Part shown: positions 17,044 through 25,800 of the stretch, one piece after another | Position numbering within the stretch: the first letter of the stretch is position 1 | Layout of the letters: each line of letters opens with the position of its first letter | Source: Billgrantia montanilacus | GTDB lineage: Bacteria > Pseudomonadota > Gammaproteobacteria > Pseudomonadales > Halomonadaceae | Direction of reading: 5' to 3' | DNA: 64,000 nt | NCBI RefSeq assembly: GCF_003336675.1 | Contig: NZ_QPII01000006.1 | Span: 124,001 to 188,000 of the forward strand | The notes under the pieces: generated by a model | Told to the model about the DNA's origin: nothing | What the model saw: only the letters and a program-made list of their open reading frames with translations | The model's database searches: none | Program-made: the position numbers and the translations under genes

Positions 17044-18114
17044 GTGGCCCTTTATGCATTCGCCTTAGGTGTCGTGGTAGCGCTGTTGCTCGCGACCACG
17101 CTCGTGGCCAAGCTGCCCTTGCGATGGTGGTGGATACGCGCCTGTGAATTTCCCCGCTTGCAGCTGGCTACTGCCGCTCTGGTCGCCGCCCTGGCCTCGC
17201 TTGCCCTCGAGCCACCTTGGCGCTGGTGGCTTTTCGGCACGAGCCTCCTCGTCGTTCTCCTGCAGGCTCGCTTCATCCTGCCCTGGACTCGCCTCTGGCG
17301 GGTTCAGGTCAATGACGCGGAGCCCGGGCAGTCAGAGCGATGCTTGACACTGTTGATCGCCAACGTGCTGACGAGCAATCGGCAGTCGGAGCGCCTCATT
17401 GAGATCATTAGCCGGAATGATCCCGACCTCATCCTCACACTCGAATCAGACAGGTGGTGGCAGGAGCAACTCGACCAGGCACTTGATGAAACGTGGCCCC
17501 ATAGCGTCAAGATCCCCTTGGACAACCTCTACGGCATGCATCTCTATTCGCGACTGCCCTTGCACGACACCCGCATCGAGTGGCTGATTCAGGATGACAT
17601 CCCTTCGATACACACCGGCGTCAGGCTCAAGAGTGGCGACACTTTGACGCTTCACGCCTTGCACCCCCGGCCACCGGCGCCCAACGAAAGTGAGGAAACA
17701 CTTTGGCGCGATGCCGAGCTACTCCTGATAGGCAATGAGATCCATCGCAACCCTGTACCCACCATTGTGGCAGGCGACCTCAACGACGTGGCATGGTCAC
17801 GTACCACCCGTCTCTTTTGCCGTATCAGCGGCATGCTCGATCCCCGCCAGGGAAGAGGAATGTACAGCACCTTCCACGCCGACTATCCCTTGCTACGCTG
17901 GCCACTCGACCATATCTTCGTCACCGAACATTTCACCCTGAAGGCGCTCAAGAGGCTGCCGGGTTTCGGTTCGGATCACTTCCCCATTCTGGCCGCGCTA
18001 TGCTTCCGCCCTGCGCGCAGCGATGAGCACGACAACCCCGAGGCTGGCAGCGCCGAGCGCGAATGGGCGCGCGAAACCATTCATGAGGCCCACGACCGCG
18101 ATCAGGAATCCTGA
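17044..18114 (+). CDS. Membrane-anchored endonuclease/exonuclease/phosphatase-family protein
   Basis: 356 residues. Residues 1-85 carry about three hydrophobic segments (FALGVVVALLLATTLVAKL, LATAALVAALASLAL, LFGTSLLVVLLQARF). The remainder is an EEP-fold domain: LLIANVLTSN, DPDLILTLESDR, IVAGDLNDVAWS, and the terminal GSDHFPILAAL with the catalytic Asp-His pair. Such proteins (YafD-like) are metal-dependent phosphodiesterases of mostly unknown substrate. The start is a GTG preceded by CCGGGG. It lies 66 bases after glpD and ends 6 bases from the convergent fumC. Confidence 0.8.
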   Translation: MALYAFALGVVVALLLATTLVAKLPLRWWWIRACEFPRLQLATAALVAALASLALEPPWRWWLFGTSLLVVLLQARFILPWTRLWRVQVNDAEPGQSERCLTLLIANVLTSNRQSERLIEIISRNDPDLILTLESDRWWQEQLDQALDETWPHSVKIPLDNLYGMHLYSRLPLHDTRIEWLIQDDIPSIHTGVRLKSGDTLTLHALHPRPPAPNESEETLWRDAELLLIGNEIHRNPVPTIVAGDLNDVAWSRTTRLFCRISGMLDPRQGRGMYSTFHADYPLLRWPLDHIFVTEHFTLKALKRLPGFGSDHFPILAALCFRPARSDEHDNPEAGSAEREWARETIHEAHDRDQES

Positions 18115-18120
18115 ACGCAC

Positions 18121-19500
18121 TCAGTCCGGAATACCGCCCCGGGTCAACGTGGCTGGGTCTAGCAGGCGCTCGAGCTCATCGCGACTCAGGTCGGTCTGCT
18201 CCTCTGCCACCTCGATGATGGGCCGGCCGGAGCGATAGGCCTGTTTGGCAATGGCCGCCGCCGCATCGTAGCCGATGACGCCATTGAGGGCGGTGACCAG
18301 GATCGGATTCCTCGCCAGCGGCTCAGCCATACTCTCCTCGCGCACCTTGAATGTCGCAATGGCGCGATCAGCCAGCAGGCGTGCCGTGTTGCTCATCAAG
18401 GTGATCGATGTCAGCAGATTGTGAGCGACGAGGGGCAGCATCACGTTCAATTGGAAGTTGCCACTCTGCCCCGCCACCGTCACCGCGGCGTCCAGACCGA
18501 TTACCTGGGCCGCTGCCTGGGCCGCCGATTCGGGAATAACGGGGTTGACCTTGCCCGGCATGATCGAGCTACCGGGCTGCAGGGCTTCCAGTTCGATCTC
18601 CCCCAGGCCCGCCAGTGGCCCCGAGTTCATCCAGCGCAGGTCGTTGGCGATCTTCATGACGACACAGGCCAGGCCCTTGAGCTGCCCGGAGAGCTCCACG
18701 GCACTATCCTGCGATGCGAGACTGGCGAAGAAACTGTCGTTGGGCTGGAGTGAAAGCCCCGTCTGCTCGCTGAGATCAAGAGCCATCCGCTCGGCGAATT
18801 CAGGGTGGGCATTGATGCCGGTGCCCACTGCAGTTCCCCCTTGAGCCAGCCGGCAGACGCGAAGCATGGCGCTATCAAGCCGCTCGATGGCCTGGCCGAC
18901 CTGGCTCGACCATCCTCCGAGTTCCTGGCTCAAACGCAGCGGCATGGCATCCATCAGATGGGTGCGCCCGGTCTTGACCACCCCATCGTGCTCCACCGCT
19001 CGCTCGTCGATGGTCGCCTGCAGATGCACCAGGGCGGGACGCAGCCGCGCGGTCACTTCCAGCGCCGCCGACAGGTGGATAGCGGTGGGAATGACGTCAT
19101 TGCTCGACTGCCCCATGTTGACATGATCGTTGGGCCCCACCGTCAAATCGTTGCGGCTGGCCAGATGGGCGATCACTTCGTTGACGTTCATGTTGCTGGA
19201 GGTGCCCGAGCCGGTCTGGAAGACGTCTACCGGAAACTGCGTGTCGTGCTTGCCATCGACGATCGCCTGGGCGGCTCTGACGATAGCCTCTGCCCGCTCG
19301 GCATCCAGCAGCTGCAGGTCGCGATTGACCCGTGCAGCGGCGAGCTTGATGCGAGCGATGGCGTGAATGAAGGCTACCGGCATCGCCTGGCCGGACACCG
19401 GGAAGTTATTGATCGCCCGTTGGGTCTGGGCGCCGTACAGGGCATCGTGCGGTACCTTCAGCTCACCCATGCTGTCGCGCTCGATACGATGATCGCTCAT
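18121..19500 (-). CDS. fumC: Fumarate hydratase class II
   Basis: 459 residues. Iron-independent fumarase interconverting fumarate and malate in the TCA cycle. The superfamily signature GSSIMPGKVNPV is intact, as are TGSGTSSNMNVNEVIA and the GRTHLMDA active-site segment. AGGAG precedes the ATG at 19500 by about 6 bases; the GTG just upstream is less likely. The gene is monocistronic, convergent with the EEP protein. Confidence 0.95.
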   Translation of the reverse strand: MSDHRIERDSMGELKVPHDALYGAQTQRAINNFPVSGQAMPVAFIHAIARIKLAAARVNRDLQLLDAERAEAIVRAAQAIVDGKHDTQFPVDVFQTGSGTSSNMNVNEVIAHLASRNDLTVGPNDHVNMGQSSNDVIPTAIHLSAALEVTARLRPALVHLQATIDERAVEHDGVVKTGRTHLMDAMPLRLSQELGGWSSQVGQAIERLDSAMLRVCRLAQGGTAVGTGINAHPEFAERMALDLSEQTGLSLQPNDSFFASLASQDSAVELSGQLKGLACVVMKIANDLRWMNSGPLAGLGEIELEALQPGSSIMPGKVNPVIPESAAQAAAQVIGLDAAVTVAGQSGNFQLNVMLPLVAHNLLTSITLMSNTARLLADRAIATFKVREESMAEPLARNPILVTALNGVIGYDAAAAIAKQAYRSGRPIIEVAEEQTDLSRDELERLLDPATLTRGGIPD

Positions 19501-19818
19501 CTCCACTCCTCGCCGTCGTTACTGTGACTTCACCATGGTTGCCGCCGACGCCTCTTGCAAGGGGGATAGCGCTATCGGTATGGCTCCGGCAAGGTTATTA
19601 CAAAATCAATACGATTAAAGTGAGATAAAATACAAAAAAATTACATAACTAATGCCAATGGATTAACAACACCATCTACACCGTTCAAGTTTCTACTTTC
19701 GACCCGTAAGTTGATAACTATCGTGGAAAGGTCGAGTCGTTACTCACTAGGATTGCCTCACTGAACCCCACTCAGTGCATGACTCATACAAATAACGAGA
19801 ACGGACGGAGCCACGTTC
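19501..19818. other. AT-rich intergenic region
   Basis: 318 bases between the divergent fumC and the unknown gene at 19819. The stretch 19595-19690 is strikingly AT-rich for this window. Apart from a possible FNR box at 19711-19724 I see no gene or hairpin terminator. Confidence 0.6.
19711..19724 (+). promoter_or_regulatory. Possible FNR/Anr box
   Basis: TTGATAACTATCGT matches the FNR consensus TTGAT-N4-ATCAA at 8 of 10 positions. It lies 95 bases before the start at 19819 and 680 bases from an FNR-family regulator gene. Confidence 0.45.
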
Positions 19819-20403
19819 ATGGATCACATGACAGCACTCACCCTCTTGCCACAGGAACAGCTCAGCATAGCCCACACCCACGAAACGGGAGAACTCAACC
19901 GTTATCGGCGGCTAGCGCTCAGTTTTCTGCCGATCGCGCCTCATATCAGTCGCCTGATGGCTGCCCTTGGCATAGAGTGCGAACAACGCATCCAGACGCT
20001 GAAAAACATAGCCTCACGGCTGGAGCTCGACGCCTGCGTCGCCATGCCCCCACCGCAGGAATCGCCCTTCCTGGTCTGGACCAGCCGGCACGTCTTCGTG
20101 GTGGATGAAGCTATGGGCCATGAGGTCATGAGGGAGGCCGAGGAAGCCGCCGAGGTCACATGCAAGCTCTTGGCCTGGCTGCTGGAAACCAATGCAACGC
20201 CGGAGTTGCATCGTCCCTTGCTGGCTTTCGTTACCCAGAAGAACAACGAGTACCGTGTCATACAAGAGTGCCGGGAAGCAGGACAGCCGACCTGGCACAG
20301 TCGCGTGTCTGAGTTCGACGTGTCACCAGACGCAACACCGCCGCGGCAGCTCTCTCTTGCGGCGTGCCAGCCGAACCCATTGCGACCCGGCGCAGCACTA
20401 TGA
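19819..20403 (+). CDS. Protein of unknown function, predicted all-helical
   Basis: 194 residues, not recognised. The N-terminal half is predicted helical, with spaced Glu/His/Tyr (HETGELNRYRRLALSFLP, MAALGIECEQRIQTLKNIA). Two more helices follow (EVMREAEEAAEVTCKLLAWLLE and LLAFVTQKNNEYRVIQECRE), a pattern that would fit a ferritin-like four-helix bundle. That is a suggestion from spacing only. The C-terminal 35 residues look disordered. GGACGGAG precedes the ATG at 19819. Its stop codon abuts, with no gap, the stop codon of the convergent FNR-type regulator, and a possible FNR box lies upstream, so oxygen-related control is plausible. Confidence 0.65.
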   Translation: MDHMTALTLLPQEQLSIAHTHETGELNRYRRLALSFLPIAPHISRLMAALGIECEQRIQTLKNIASRLELDACVAMPPPQESPFLVWTSRHVFVVDEAMGHEVMREAEEAAEVTCKLLAWLLETNATPELHRPLLAFVTQKNNEYRVIQECREAGQPTWHSRVSEFDVSPDATPPRQLSLAACQPNPLRPGAAL

Positions 20404-21162
20404 CTAGGAAAAACGCTGCCCGTGTCGCCGACCGTTGGCTTCCGCCAAACGCTTCATGCGCTCGAGATCGAGAATCTCGAACTCCCGGCCGCGCGAAAGC
20501 AACAGGTTCTGGCGCTGGTATTTCACCAACGTCCGGCCCACGGTTTCCGGGGTCAGGCCCAGATAGCTGGCCATGTCGCTTCGCGACATGGCCAAGCGAA
20601 AGTGGTGCGGAGAGAAGCCTCGAAGCCGGAAACGCTCGGATATCGCCATGATAAAGCAGGCCAGCCGCACTTCGGCGGTCCGCCGTAGAAGCAGGTGTAG
20701 CCTCAAGCGCTCATCGTACATTTCGTGGCTCAGGCAATGCTGAAAACGCCAGCGCACCTCTGCTGAGCGGCCGCAAAGCTCGTCAAGCTTACCAAACGGG
20801 ATCTCACAGACAGTGGTGGTTTCCAGCGCGACAAGCGAGCCTGGATGCGCTTTCTTGCCAATGGCATCCAGACCGATGAGCTCGCCAGGCAGCCAGAGTG
20901 CCGTGACGAGATATTCGTCGCTATCGGTCACGACGACCTGCTTGAGACTACCCGTGCGAACGGCGAACAGGCTGTCGAACGCCGCTCCCTGGGTTGCGAG
21001 AGTGTCGCGTTTGGCAAGCGTCACGGCCGGGCGGACGATGTCACTGAGCTGGGCCATCTCCTCCAGGGGCAGGCCGGCCGCGAGGCACAATGGCTTTGCA
21101 TGGCAGGAGAGGCAACTCAGGCCCTTTGAGTCACGGGTGTACGTCTTGCCACTGCTCGTCAT
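20404..21162 (-). CDS. FNR/Anr-type oxygen-sensing transcriptional regulator (CRP family)
   Basis: 252 residues. The N-terminal cluster SCLSCHAKPLC gives Cys17, Cys20 and Cys26, and Cys119 (TTTVCEIPF) completes the four ligands of an FNR [4Fe-4S] cluster. A cyclic-nucleotide-type beta roll follows, then the winged helix RSDMASYLGLTPETVGRTLVKYQ. The recognition helix reads PETVGR where FNR reads VETISR: the Glu and Arg are kept but the Ser is Gly, as in CRP. It therefore senses oxygen like FNR, but its DNA preference may differ. AAGGGGG precedes the ATG. Confidence 0.9.
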   Translation of the reverse strand: MTSSGKTYTRDSKGLSCLSCHAKPLCLAAGLPLEEMAQLSDIVRPAVTLAKRDTLATQGAAFDSLFAVRTGSLKQVVVTDSDEYLVTALWLPGELIGLDAIGKKAHPGSLVALETTTVCEIPFGKLDELCGRSAEVRWRFQHCLSHEMYDERLRLHLLLRRTAEVRLACFIMAISERFRLRGFSPHHFRLAMSRSDMASYLGLTPETVGRTLVKYQRQNLLLSRGREFEILDLERMKRLAEANGRRHGQRFS

Positions 21163-21500
21163 GAGAGCCCCCTTCCGTAGGGATCGGCCTTAGGGATTTC
21201 ACCATGAAGTATAGAAAATCGGTGATAGGGGCGAAGAGTGAAACCTGTCATGCCTTAGTTTAATGAGGCTAGGGAGTAATAGGTGAAGGGTGAAGAAAAC
21301 CATACGGCAGCTGAGGCACCATCAACTAAGCTAGATGCTGTATCACGACAGTTACAGAGGAGTCACATACTAGCGCAAACGTCACGGTGATCAAGCCTCC
21401 CATCCACATCAATAAGTTAAGTACCGGTTTCAATATAGCATCAAGAAAAACTATATAAGGAAGTGATGTAAGAAATAGCTAATTAGGGAATTAAGGGAGT
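21163..21500. other. AT-rich intergenic region before the diguanylate cyclase
   Basis: 338 bases separating the divergent FNR-type gene and the GGDEF gene. It is less GC-rich than its surroundings. I see no gene, terminator or clear FNR palindrome. A GGGAG at its end is the ribosome site of the next gene. Confidence 0.5.
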
Positions 21501-22622
21501 ATGTCCATGCAAGGGTGCAGAGCTATACCGATGAACAGGTCTGTGCAGGGGGGTGCCTCCATGGTCTCGTCGAACTCGCTGACGCTTGAATTTTCTGGGC
21601 GCCTCGATAGCCACGCCGGAACGCTGATAAGGAGCTTTTGGGACTTTTTGCCCGAACAGATGTTCATCGTTCGCATCGAGGGGCGCGAAAATTTCGTCAT
21701 CGAGGCGGTCAATCCCTCCCAGCAGGCCAAGCTGGGAAATGGGCTGACCTGTGTCGGCAAACACCTCGCCCACCTGCTTCCCTCGCCGTTAGGCGATGGC
21801 GTGGTTGCCAACTGTGTCCGCTGTGTGGATGAGGGTATGCCGGTTCGGTACGAGGCAACAGGCTGTTATGTCGACAAGGAGGGTGTGCGTCGCCAATGCC
21901 GCTGGCAGATGCTGCTGGTCCCGATCGCAAATCATCAGGGGTTGTTGACCCACCTGCTAGGCATTGTCCATGACCCCAACACCCAGCCCCCCAATATGGG
22001 TAGCTACCCACAGCCCCGTTTTCAGGAGCTGGAGTTGGAGTTGGAGCGTCGGGTCTTGGACCGCACGAACGAGCTGATGGCCGCCAACCTCCAACTGACC
22101 TATCTGGCTACCCACGACTGCCTTACGGAAACCTATAACCGCCGCCACCTTCTCGATCTGGCCGACAATGAGTTAAATCGAGCCATTCGCTATGAGCTAC
22201 CGCTGTGCCTGATGATGCTCGACATCGACTATTTCAAGTCCATCAACGATGAGCAGGGGCATATGGCCGGCGACCAGGCACTGCGAACCGTGGCACAGGC
22301 GACGCTGGCCATGCTTCGCGATTGCGACTTGGTGGGCCGCTACGGGGGCGATGAATTCATCATCATTCTTCCCGAGACGGACATCGAGGGGGCAAGAGCC
22401 ATCGCCGAACGGCTTTGCCATACCCTGCAGGAGGTCAGCCAGCTCTCCGTCAGCATCGGCATCGCCACCCGCAGGCATGATGATCAGACGATCGATGAGC
22501 TGATCAGCCGGGCCGACTACCTGCTGCTCGATGCCAAGCGAAATGGCCGCAATCGGATCGAGTGCCCCCTCACGGCGTCTCGGAGGAACGAGATTACCAA
22601 AGGAAGTGTGCCGTTACGGTAA
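21501..22622 (+). CDS. Diguanylate cyclase with N-terminal PAS-like sensor
   Basis: 373 residues. Residues about 45-165 resemble a PAS domain (FLPEQMFIVRIEGRENFVIEAVNP, later LLVPIANHQGLLTHLLGIVHD). A short coiled coil (FQELELELERRVLDRTNELMA) connects to a GGDEF domain from about 205. The active site RYGGDEFIIILPE is intact, and the inhibitory I-site RDCD lies exactly five residues before it, so product inhibition by c-di-GMP is expected. There is no EAL domain and no membrane segment, so it acts in the cytosol. The PAS ligand is unknown. Confidence 0.9.
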   Translation: MSMQGCRAIPMNRSVQGGASMVSSNSLTLEFSGRLDSHAGTLIRSFWDFLPEQMFIVRIEGRENFVIEAVNPSQQAKLGNGLTCVGKHLAHLLPSPLGDGVVANCVRCVDEGMPVRYEATGCYVDKEGVRRQCRWQMLLVPIANHQGLLTHLLGIVHDPNTQPPNMGSYPQPRFQELELELERRVLDRTNELMAANLQLTYLATHDCLTETYNRRHLLDLADNELNRAIRYELPLCLMMLDIDYFKSINDEQGHMAGDQALRTVAQATLAMLRDCDLVGRYGGDEFIIILPETDIEGARAIAERLCHTLQEVSQLSVSIGIATRRHDDQTIDELISRADYLLLDAKRNGRNRIECPLTASRRNEITKGSVPLR

Positions 22623-22639
22623 ATTACCGGACTGCATGT

Positions 22640-22677
22640 TGCACTGCACAAAAGGCTCTGCTATTGTGCATTGCAAC
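22640..22677. promoter_or_regulatory. TGC-rich inverted repeat upstream of the phasin gene (PhaR-like operator)
   Basis: TTGCACTGCACA (22640-22651) and TGTGCATTGCAA (22666-22677) are inverted copies with one mismatch and a 14-base spacer. PhaR repressors of phasin genes bind TGC-rich repeats of this kind; the assignment here is inference from position and composition. The phasin start is 50 bases downstream. Confidence 0.55.
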
Positions 22678-22727
22678 AGAGCGGGATCTCCCGTTCAATG
22701 TCACACCGAGAACCGGAGGTTCCTATC

Positions 22728-23108
22728 ATGATGAACGCTTTCAATTTCGACTCCAAGCAGTTTGACACCAAGCAGTTCGAGGCCATGTTCTTCGGCCCGG
22801 CACGCGCTTTTGCAGCGCTGAGCGTCGACTATACCGAGAAGCTGGTCAACGCCCAGCTGGATGCCACCAAGGCCTATAGCGATACTGGCCTGGCCCAGGT
22901 ACGCAGCCTTATGAACGTCAAGGATGCCGAAGGCCTGCGCACTTACATGGAAGGCCAGCAGCAGGTCGCCAAAGAGCTGACCGAGCGCCTGAAGGGCGAT
23001 GCCGAAAAGGTCGTCTCCCTGCAGCAGGACTTCGTGCAGAAGAGCCAGAAGCTGGCCGAGACCAACGTCAAGCAGGCCCAGGAAACTGCCACCAAGGCTA
23101 GCAAGTAA
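22728..23108 (+). CDS. phaP: Phasin family protein
   Basis: 126 residues, all helical and without Trp. Phasins coat polyhydroxyalkanoate granules. The segment FEAMFFGPARAFAALSVDYTEKLVNAQLDATKAYSDTGLAQVRSLM and the amphipathic helix EGQQQVAKELTERLKGDAEKVVSLQQDFVQKSQ match the family pattern. GGAGGT lies 8 bases before the ATG at 22728, with a second ATG directly after. It is monocistronic: an inverted-repeat operator lies upstream and a strong terminator downstream. No PHA synthase gene is in the window. Confidence 0.88.
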   Translation: MMNAFNFDSKQFDTKQFEAMFFGPARAFAALSVDYTEKLVNAQLDATKAYSDTGLAQVRSLMNVKDAEGLRTYMEGQQQVAKELTERLKGDAEKVVSLQQDFVQKSQKLAETNVKQAQETATKASK

Positions 23109-23143
23109 AGCCGGTGGTCGGCCCCTGAGGCCGGCATGACGAC

Positions 23144-23176
23144 AAGGCCCGCCGATCATTGATCGGCGGGCCTTTT
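23144..23176 (+). terminator. Terminator of the phasin gene
   Basis: AAGGCCCGCCGATCA and its perfect complement TGATCGGCGGGCCTT form a near loop-free stem ending in TTTT, 36 bases after the phasin stop. Confidence 0.93.
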
Positions 23177-23260
23177 CCATGTCGGGGCAACGAGACTGTC
23201 GCCGGACAGGTGACATGGTTTATTCTCGTAGCGCACGGGCGAATGACGAGGAAGTAACAC

Positions 23261-23794
23261 ATGAAAGCGTGGATTCCGATAGTGCTGCTGGGCCTCTTCC
23301 TTGCCGGCTGCCAGATGATGGAACCCGGGCCACCGCCCGAACGGATCGAGGTCATCGACATCGAGGACGAGCGGCCGCCGGAAGCCGAGCCAACTGCGCC
23401 GGACAGGATCGCCCGCCAGGTTGCCTTTCCCGAGCGGGAGTATGCCAGCTTGGAGAAGTCAGGCTCAGCAGCGATCAGTGGCCGCCTCGCCTTGAACGGC
23501 ATGCCTGGCGCGAGTGAGACCGTGGCCGTGGCCCCGGTGACGACCTATTCCGCCGAAGCCGCCGAGCATGCCCTGGCTGGCCGCGCGGTCGAACCCGCCG
23601 ACCCCCGTGCCCAGGAGTACACCCACACGACCCGCACCGACGGCAACGGGCAGTTCAGCCTGCAGGGACTGCCCGCCGGTGAATTCTATGTCATGGGCAG
23701 CGTGGTCAATCCCGCCAACGGCCAGCGGCAGGCCATCATTCGGCAGGTATCGCTGCGCAATGGCCAGCGAATGGAGGTCAACCTGAGCCGATAG
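23261..23794 (+). CDS. Lipoprotein of unknown function with a carboxypeptidase-regulatory-like domain
   Basis: 177 residues. The signal peptide ends in the lipobox LFLAGC (Cys17), so the protein is lipid-anchored in the envelope. A Pro/Glu-rich linker (residues 20-60) leads to a beta-rich domain with TRTDGNGQFSLQGLPAGEFYVMG, the pattern of carboxypeptidase regulatory-like (transthyretin-fold) domains. The function is unknown. It is transcribed alone and faces the hda-perM pair. Confidence 0.75.
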   Translation: MKAWIPIVLLGLFLAGCQMMEPGPPPERIEVIDIEDERPPEAEPTAPDRIARQVAFPEREYASLEKSGSAAISGRLALNGMPGASETVAVAPVTTYSAEAAEHALAGRAVEPADPRAQEYTHTTRTDGNGQFSLQGLPAGEFYVMGSVVNPANGQRQAIIRQVSLRNGQRMEVNLSR

Positions 23795-23849
23795 CACTGA
23801 GTCGATCGCATTGAACCAATAGAACTGTGCCGATACCGTTGACTCAGGG

Positions 23850-24551
23850 CTACCAGCCCAGCGCTTGCTTGACGAACGGTATGGTCAGCTTGCGCTGGGC
23901 GGTGAGGGAAGCCTGGTCGAGCACCGCCAGCGCTTCGCAAAGTTCGCCCAAGCCACGCGGTCCGCGGTGAAGGATATAGCGGGCGACTTCATCCGGCAGC
24001 TGCATGCCACGGACCCGGGCGCGCAGCTGCAGTGCCTGCAAGCGTTCGGTATCGTCGAGCCCCTGGAGATGGAAGGTAACGCCCCAGGTCAGTCGCGACG
24101 CCAGGTCCGGCAGCTTCACCGGCAGCTGCCGCGGTGACACCGCCGAGGCCATGATCAAATGCTTACCGGCGTCGCGCAGTCGATTGAAGGCATGGAAGAG
24201 CCCCTCCTCCCAGCGCTTCCGACCCACTACCGCATCCACGTCGTCGATAGCCACCAGGTCGAGTCGCTCGATCTCCTCCAGCATCAGCGGCGGAAAGTGT
24301 CCCAGCTCCTCCAGGGGCAGATAGAGCGCGCGCAGATCCCGGCTTGATGCCGCATGGCAGGCCGCCTGGAGCAGATGGGTGCGTCCGGTGCCGACAGCGC
24401 CCCACAGATAGACGAAGGGCTCACCGCTGTCGTCAAGCTGATGGGTCAGTGTCTCCAGCAGGGTGGCGTTGGCGCCCGGCAGAAAGCTGTCGAAGGTGGC
24501 ATCGTCACGCAGGCTCACTCCCAGCGGCAGCTGCGCCGGTGCTCGACTCAT
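23850..24551 (-). CDS. hda: DnaA regulatory inactivator Hda
   Basis: 233 residues, an AAA+ protein. With the beta clamp, Hda triggers ATP hydrolysis by DnaA after initiation. The N-terminal QLPLGVSL is the clamp-binding motif; the nucleotide-binding segment is YLWGAVGTGRTHLLQA (P-loop Lys replaced by Arg), the sensor region LVAIDDVDAV, and the box VII/arginine-finger region PDLASRLTWG. The ATG overlaps the perM stop by 4 bases, an arrangement common in gammaproteobacteria. ADP dependence as in E. coli is known for the family, not shown here. Confidence 0.92.
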   Translation of the reverse strand: MSRAPAQLPLGVSLRDDATFDSFLPGANATLLETLTHQLDDSGEPFVYLWGAVGTGRTHLLQAACHAASSRDLRALYLPLEELGHFPPLMLEEIERLDLVAIDDVDAVVGRKRWEEGLFHAFNRLRDAGKHLIMASAVSPRQLPVKLPDLASRLTWGVTFHLQGLDDTERLQALQLRARVRGMQLPDEVARYILHRGPRGLGELCEALAVLDQASLTAQRKLTIPFVKQALGW

Positions 24552-25624
24552 GGAGAATCCTCGCCGTGTCTTTTGCGTAGGCCCGCATCGTACAAACTGC
24601 TGCGCTTGTAGCGATCCTTCAATTCACGCAAGAGTACCATGATCACCGCCGCTGCCGGCAGCGCCAGCAGCACACCGGTAAAGCCGAACAGCGTTCCCCC
24701 TGCCAGCACGGCAAAGATCACGGCGACCGGGTGAAGGCCGATCTTGTCACCCAGCAGCTTGGGTTGCAGCACGGTACTTTCGATGACCTGTCCGAACGAA
24801 AACACGGCCACGACGCCAACCAGTGCCAACCAGCTACCGAACTGAAAGAAGGCGACGATCAGCGCCACGCTGATGCCAACGATAAAGCCCAGGAACGGCA
24901 CGATACTGGCCAGCCCCGCCACCATGCCGATCAAGAGGCCGAAGCGCACACCCATCAAGGTCAGCCCGATGGAGTAGATCGCCCCGAGTGTCAGCATGAC
25001 CAGCAGTTGGCCGCGCAGGAAGGCCGACAGCACATCGTCACAGCGGGCGACCAGGCGCACCGCCTCCGGCTCCCATTGCCGCGGCACCAGGTTGCGCAGG
25101 TTCTCGAGCAGCCGCGACCAGTCCAGCAGCAGGTAGAACGTCACCACGGGAATCAGCGCCACATAGGTCACCCAGGTGACGAAGGCCATGCCAGAGCGTC
25201 CGATCTGACCGAGAAACTGCGCCAGGTAGCCACCGGCATCCTGCCAGTGTTCAGCCAGGGTCTCCTGGACGTTTTCGAGATCCGACGCCACGTCGAGCCC
25301 TGTCCAGCCTCTGATCTGGGGCGCGAATACCGTTTCCACCCATTCGAAGATGCCGGGCACCAGCTGGCCGAACTGCCTTATCTGCTGAACGGCCAGCGGA
25401 ATCAGAATCAGCAGCGCCACCCCCAGTACCAGCACCATGAACAGAAACACGCAGCAGACCGCCAGCGTGCGGGACAGCCCCCAGCGCTGCATGCGCGTGG
25501 CAAGCGGGTCGGCCAGGTACGCCACAATCATGCCGGCGATGAACGGCATCAGCATTGTTTCCAGCTCAAACAGCAGCCACAGCATCGCGACTGCGGCAAT
25601 CAGAACCCACCACTCTCTGCGCAT
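24548..25624 (-). CDS. perM: AI-2E family transporter / PerM-like permease
   Basis: 358 residues with about eight membrane segments in the usual arrangement: two at the N-terminus (WWVLIAAVAMLWLLFELE, FIAGMIVAYLADPLA), one soon after, and a C-terminal group including GLIIGMVAGLASIVPFLGFIVGI-type sequence and GGTLFGFTGVLLALPAAA. The family includes AI-2 exporter TqsA and Na+/H+ exchangers, so the substrate is uncertain. The long frame extends to 25837, but the ATG at 25624 has GGGAG 7 bases upstream and starts just before the first helix. Divergent from purM; translationally coupled to hda. Confidence 0.85.
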   Translation of the reverse strand: MRREWWVLIAAVAMLWLLFELETMLMPFIAGMIVAYLADPLATRMQRWGLSRTLAVCCVFLFMVLVLGVALLILIPLAVQQIRQFGQLVPGIFEWVETVFAPQIRGWTGLDVASDLENVQETLAEHWQDAGGYLAQFLGQIGRSGMAFVTWVTYVALIPVVTFYLLLDWSRLLENLRNLVPRQWEPEAVRLVARCDDVLSAFLRGQLLVMLTLGAIYSIGLTLMGVRFGLLIGMVAGLASIVPFLGFIVGISVALIVAFFQFGSWLALVGVVAVFSFGQVIESTVLQPKLLGDKIGLHPVAVIFAVLAGGTLFGFTGVLLALPAAAVIMVLLRELKDRYKRSSLYDAGLRKRHGEDSP

Positions 25625-25800
25625 CCCACACTCCCTGCGTTGGACGACCACGACAATGCGGGCCGTGCGCCGTGATGCTACAATTCCCGCCCGATCTTGC
25701 CCACTGCTCGTCGATTCGCTCCGGGCAATCGACGCGCCATGCCGATGTTTGAGCGGCAGCGCTACACTAACCGCAACCGCGATTTTATACAGGACAGGCC

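Noticed and set aside
25625-25800. PurR operator in the perM-purM divergent region
   Set aside because: Only scattered partial matches to ACGCAAACGTTTGCGT, none palindromic.
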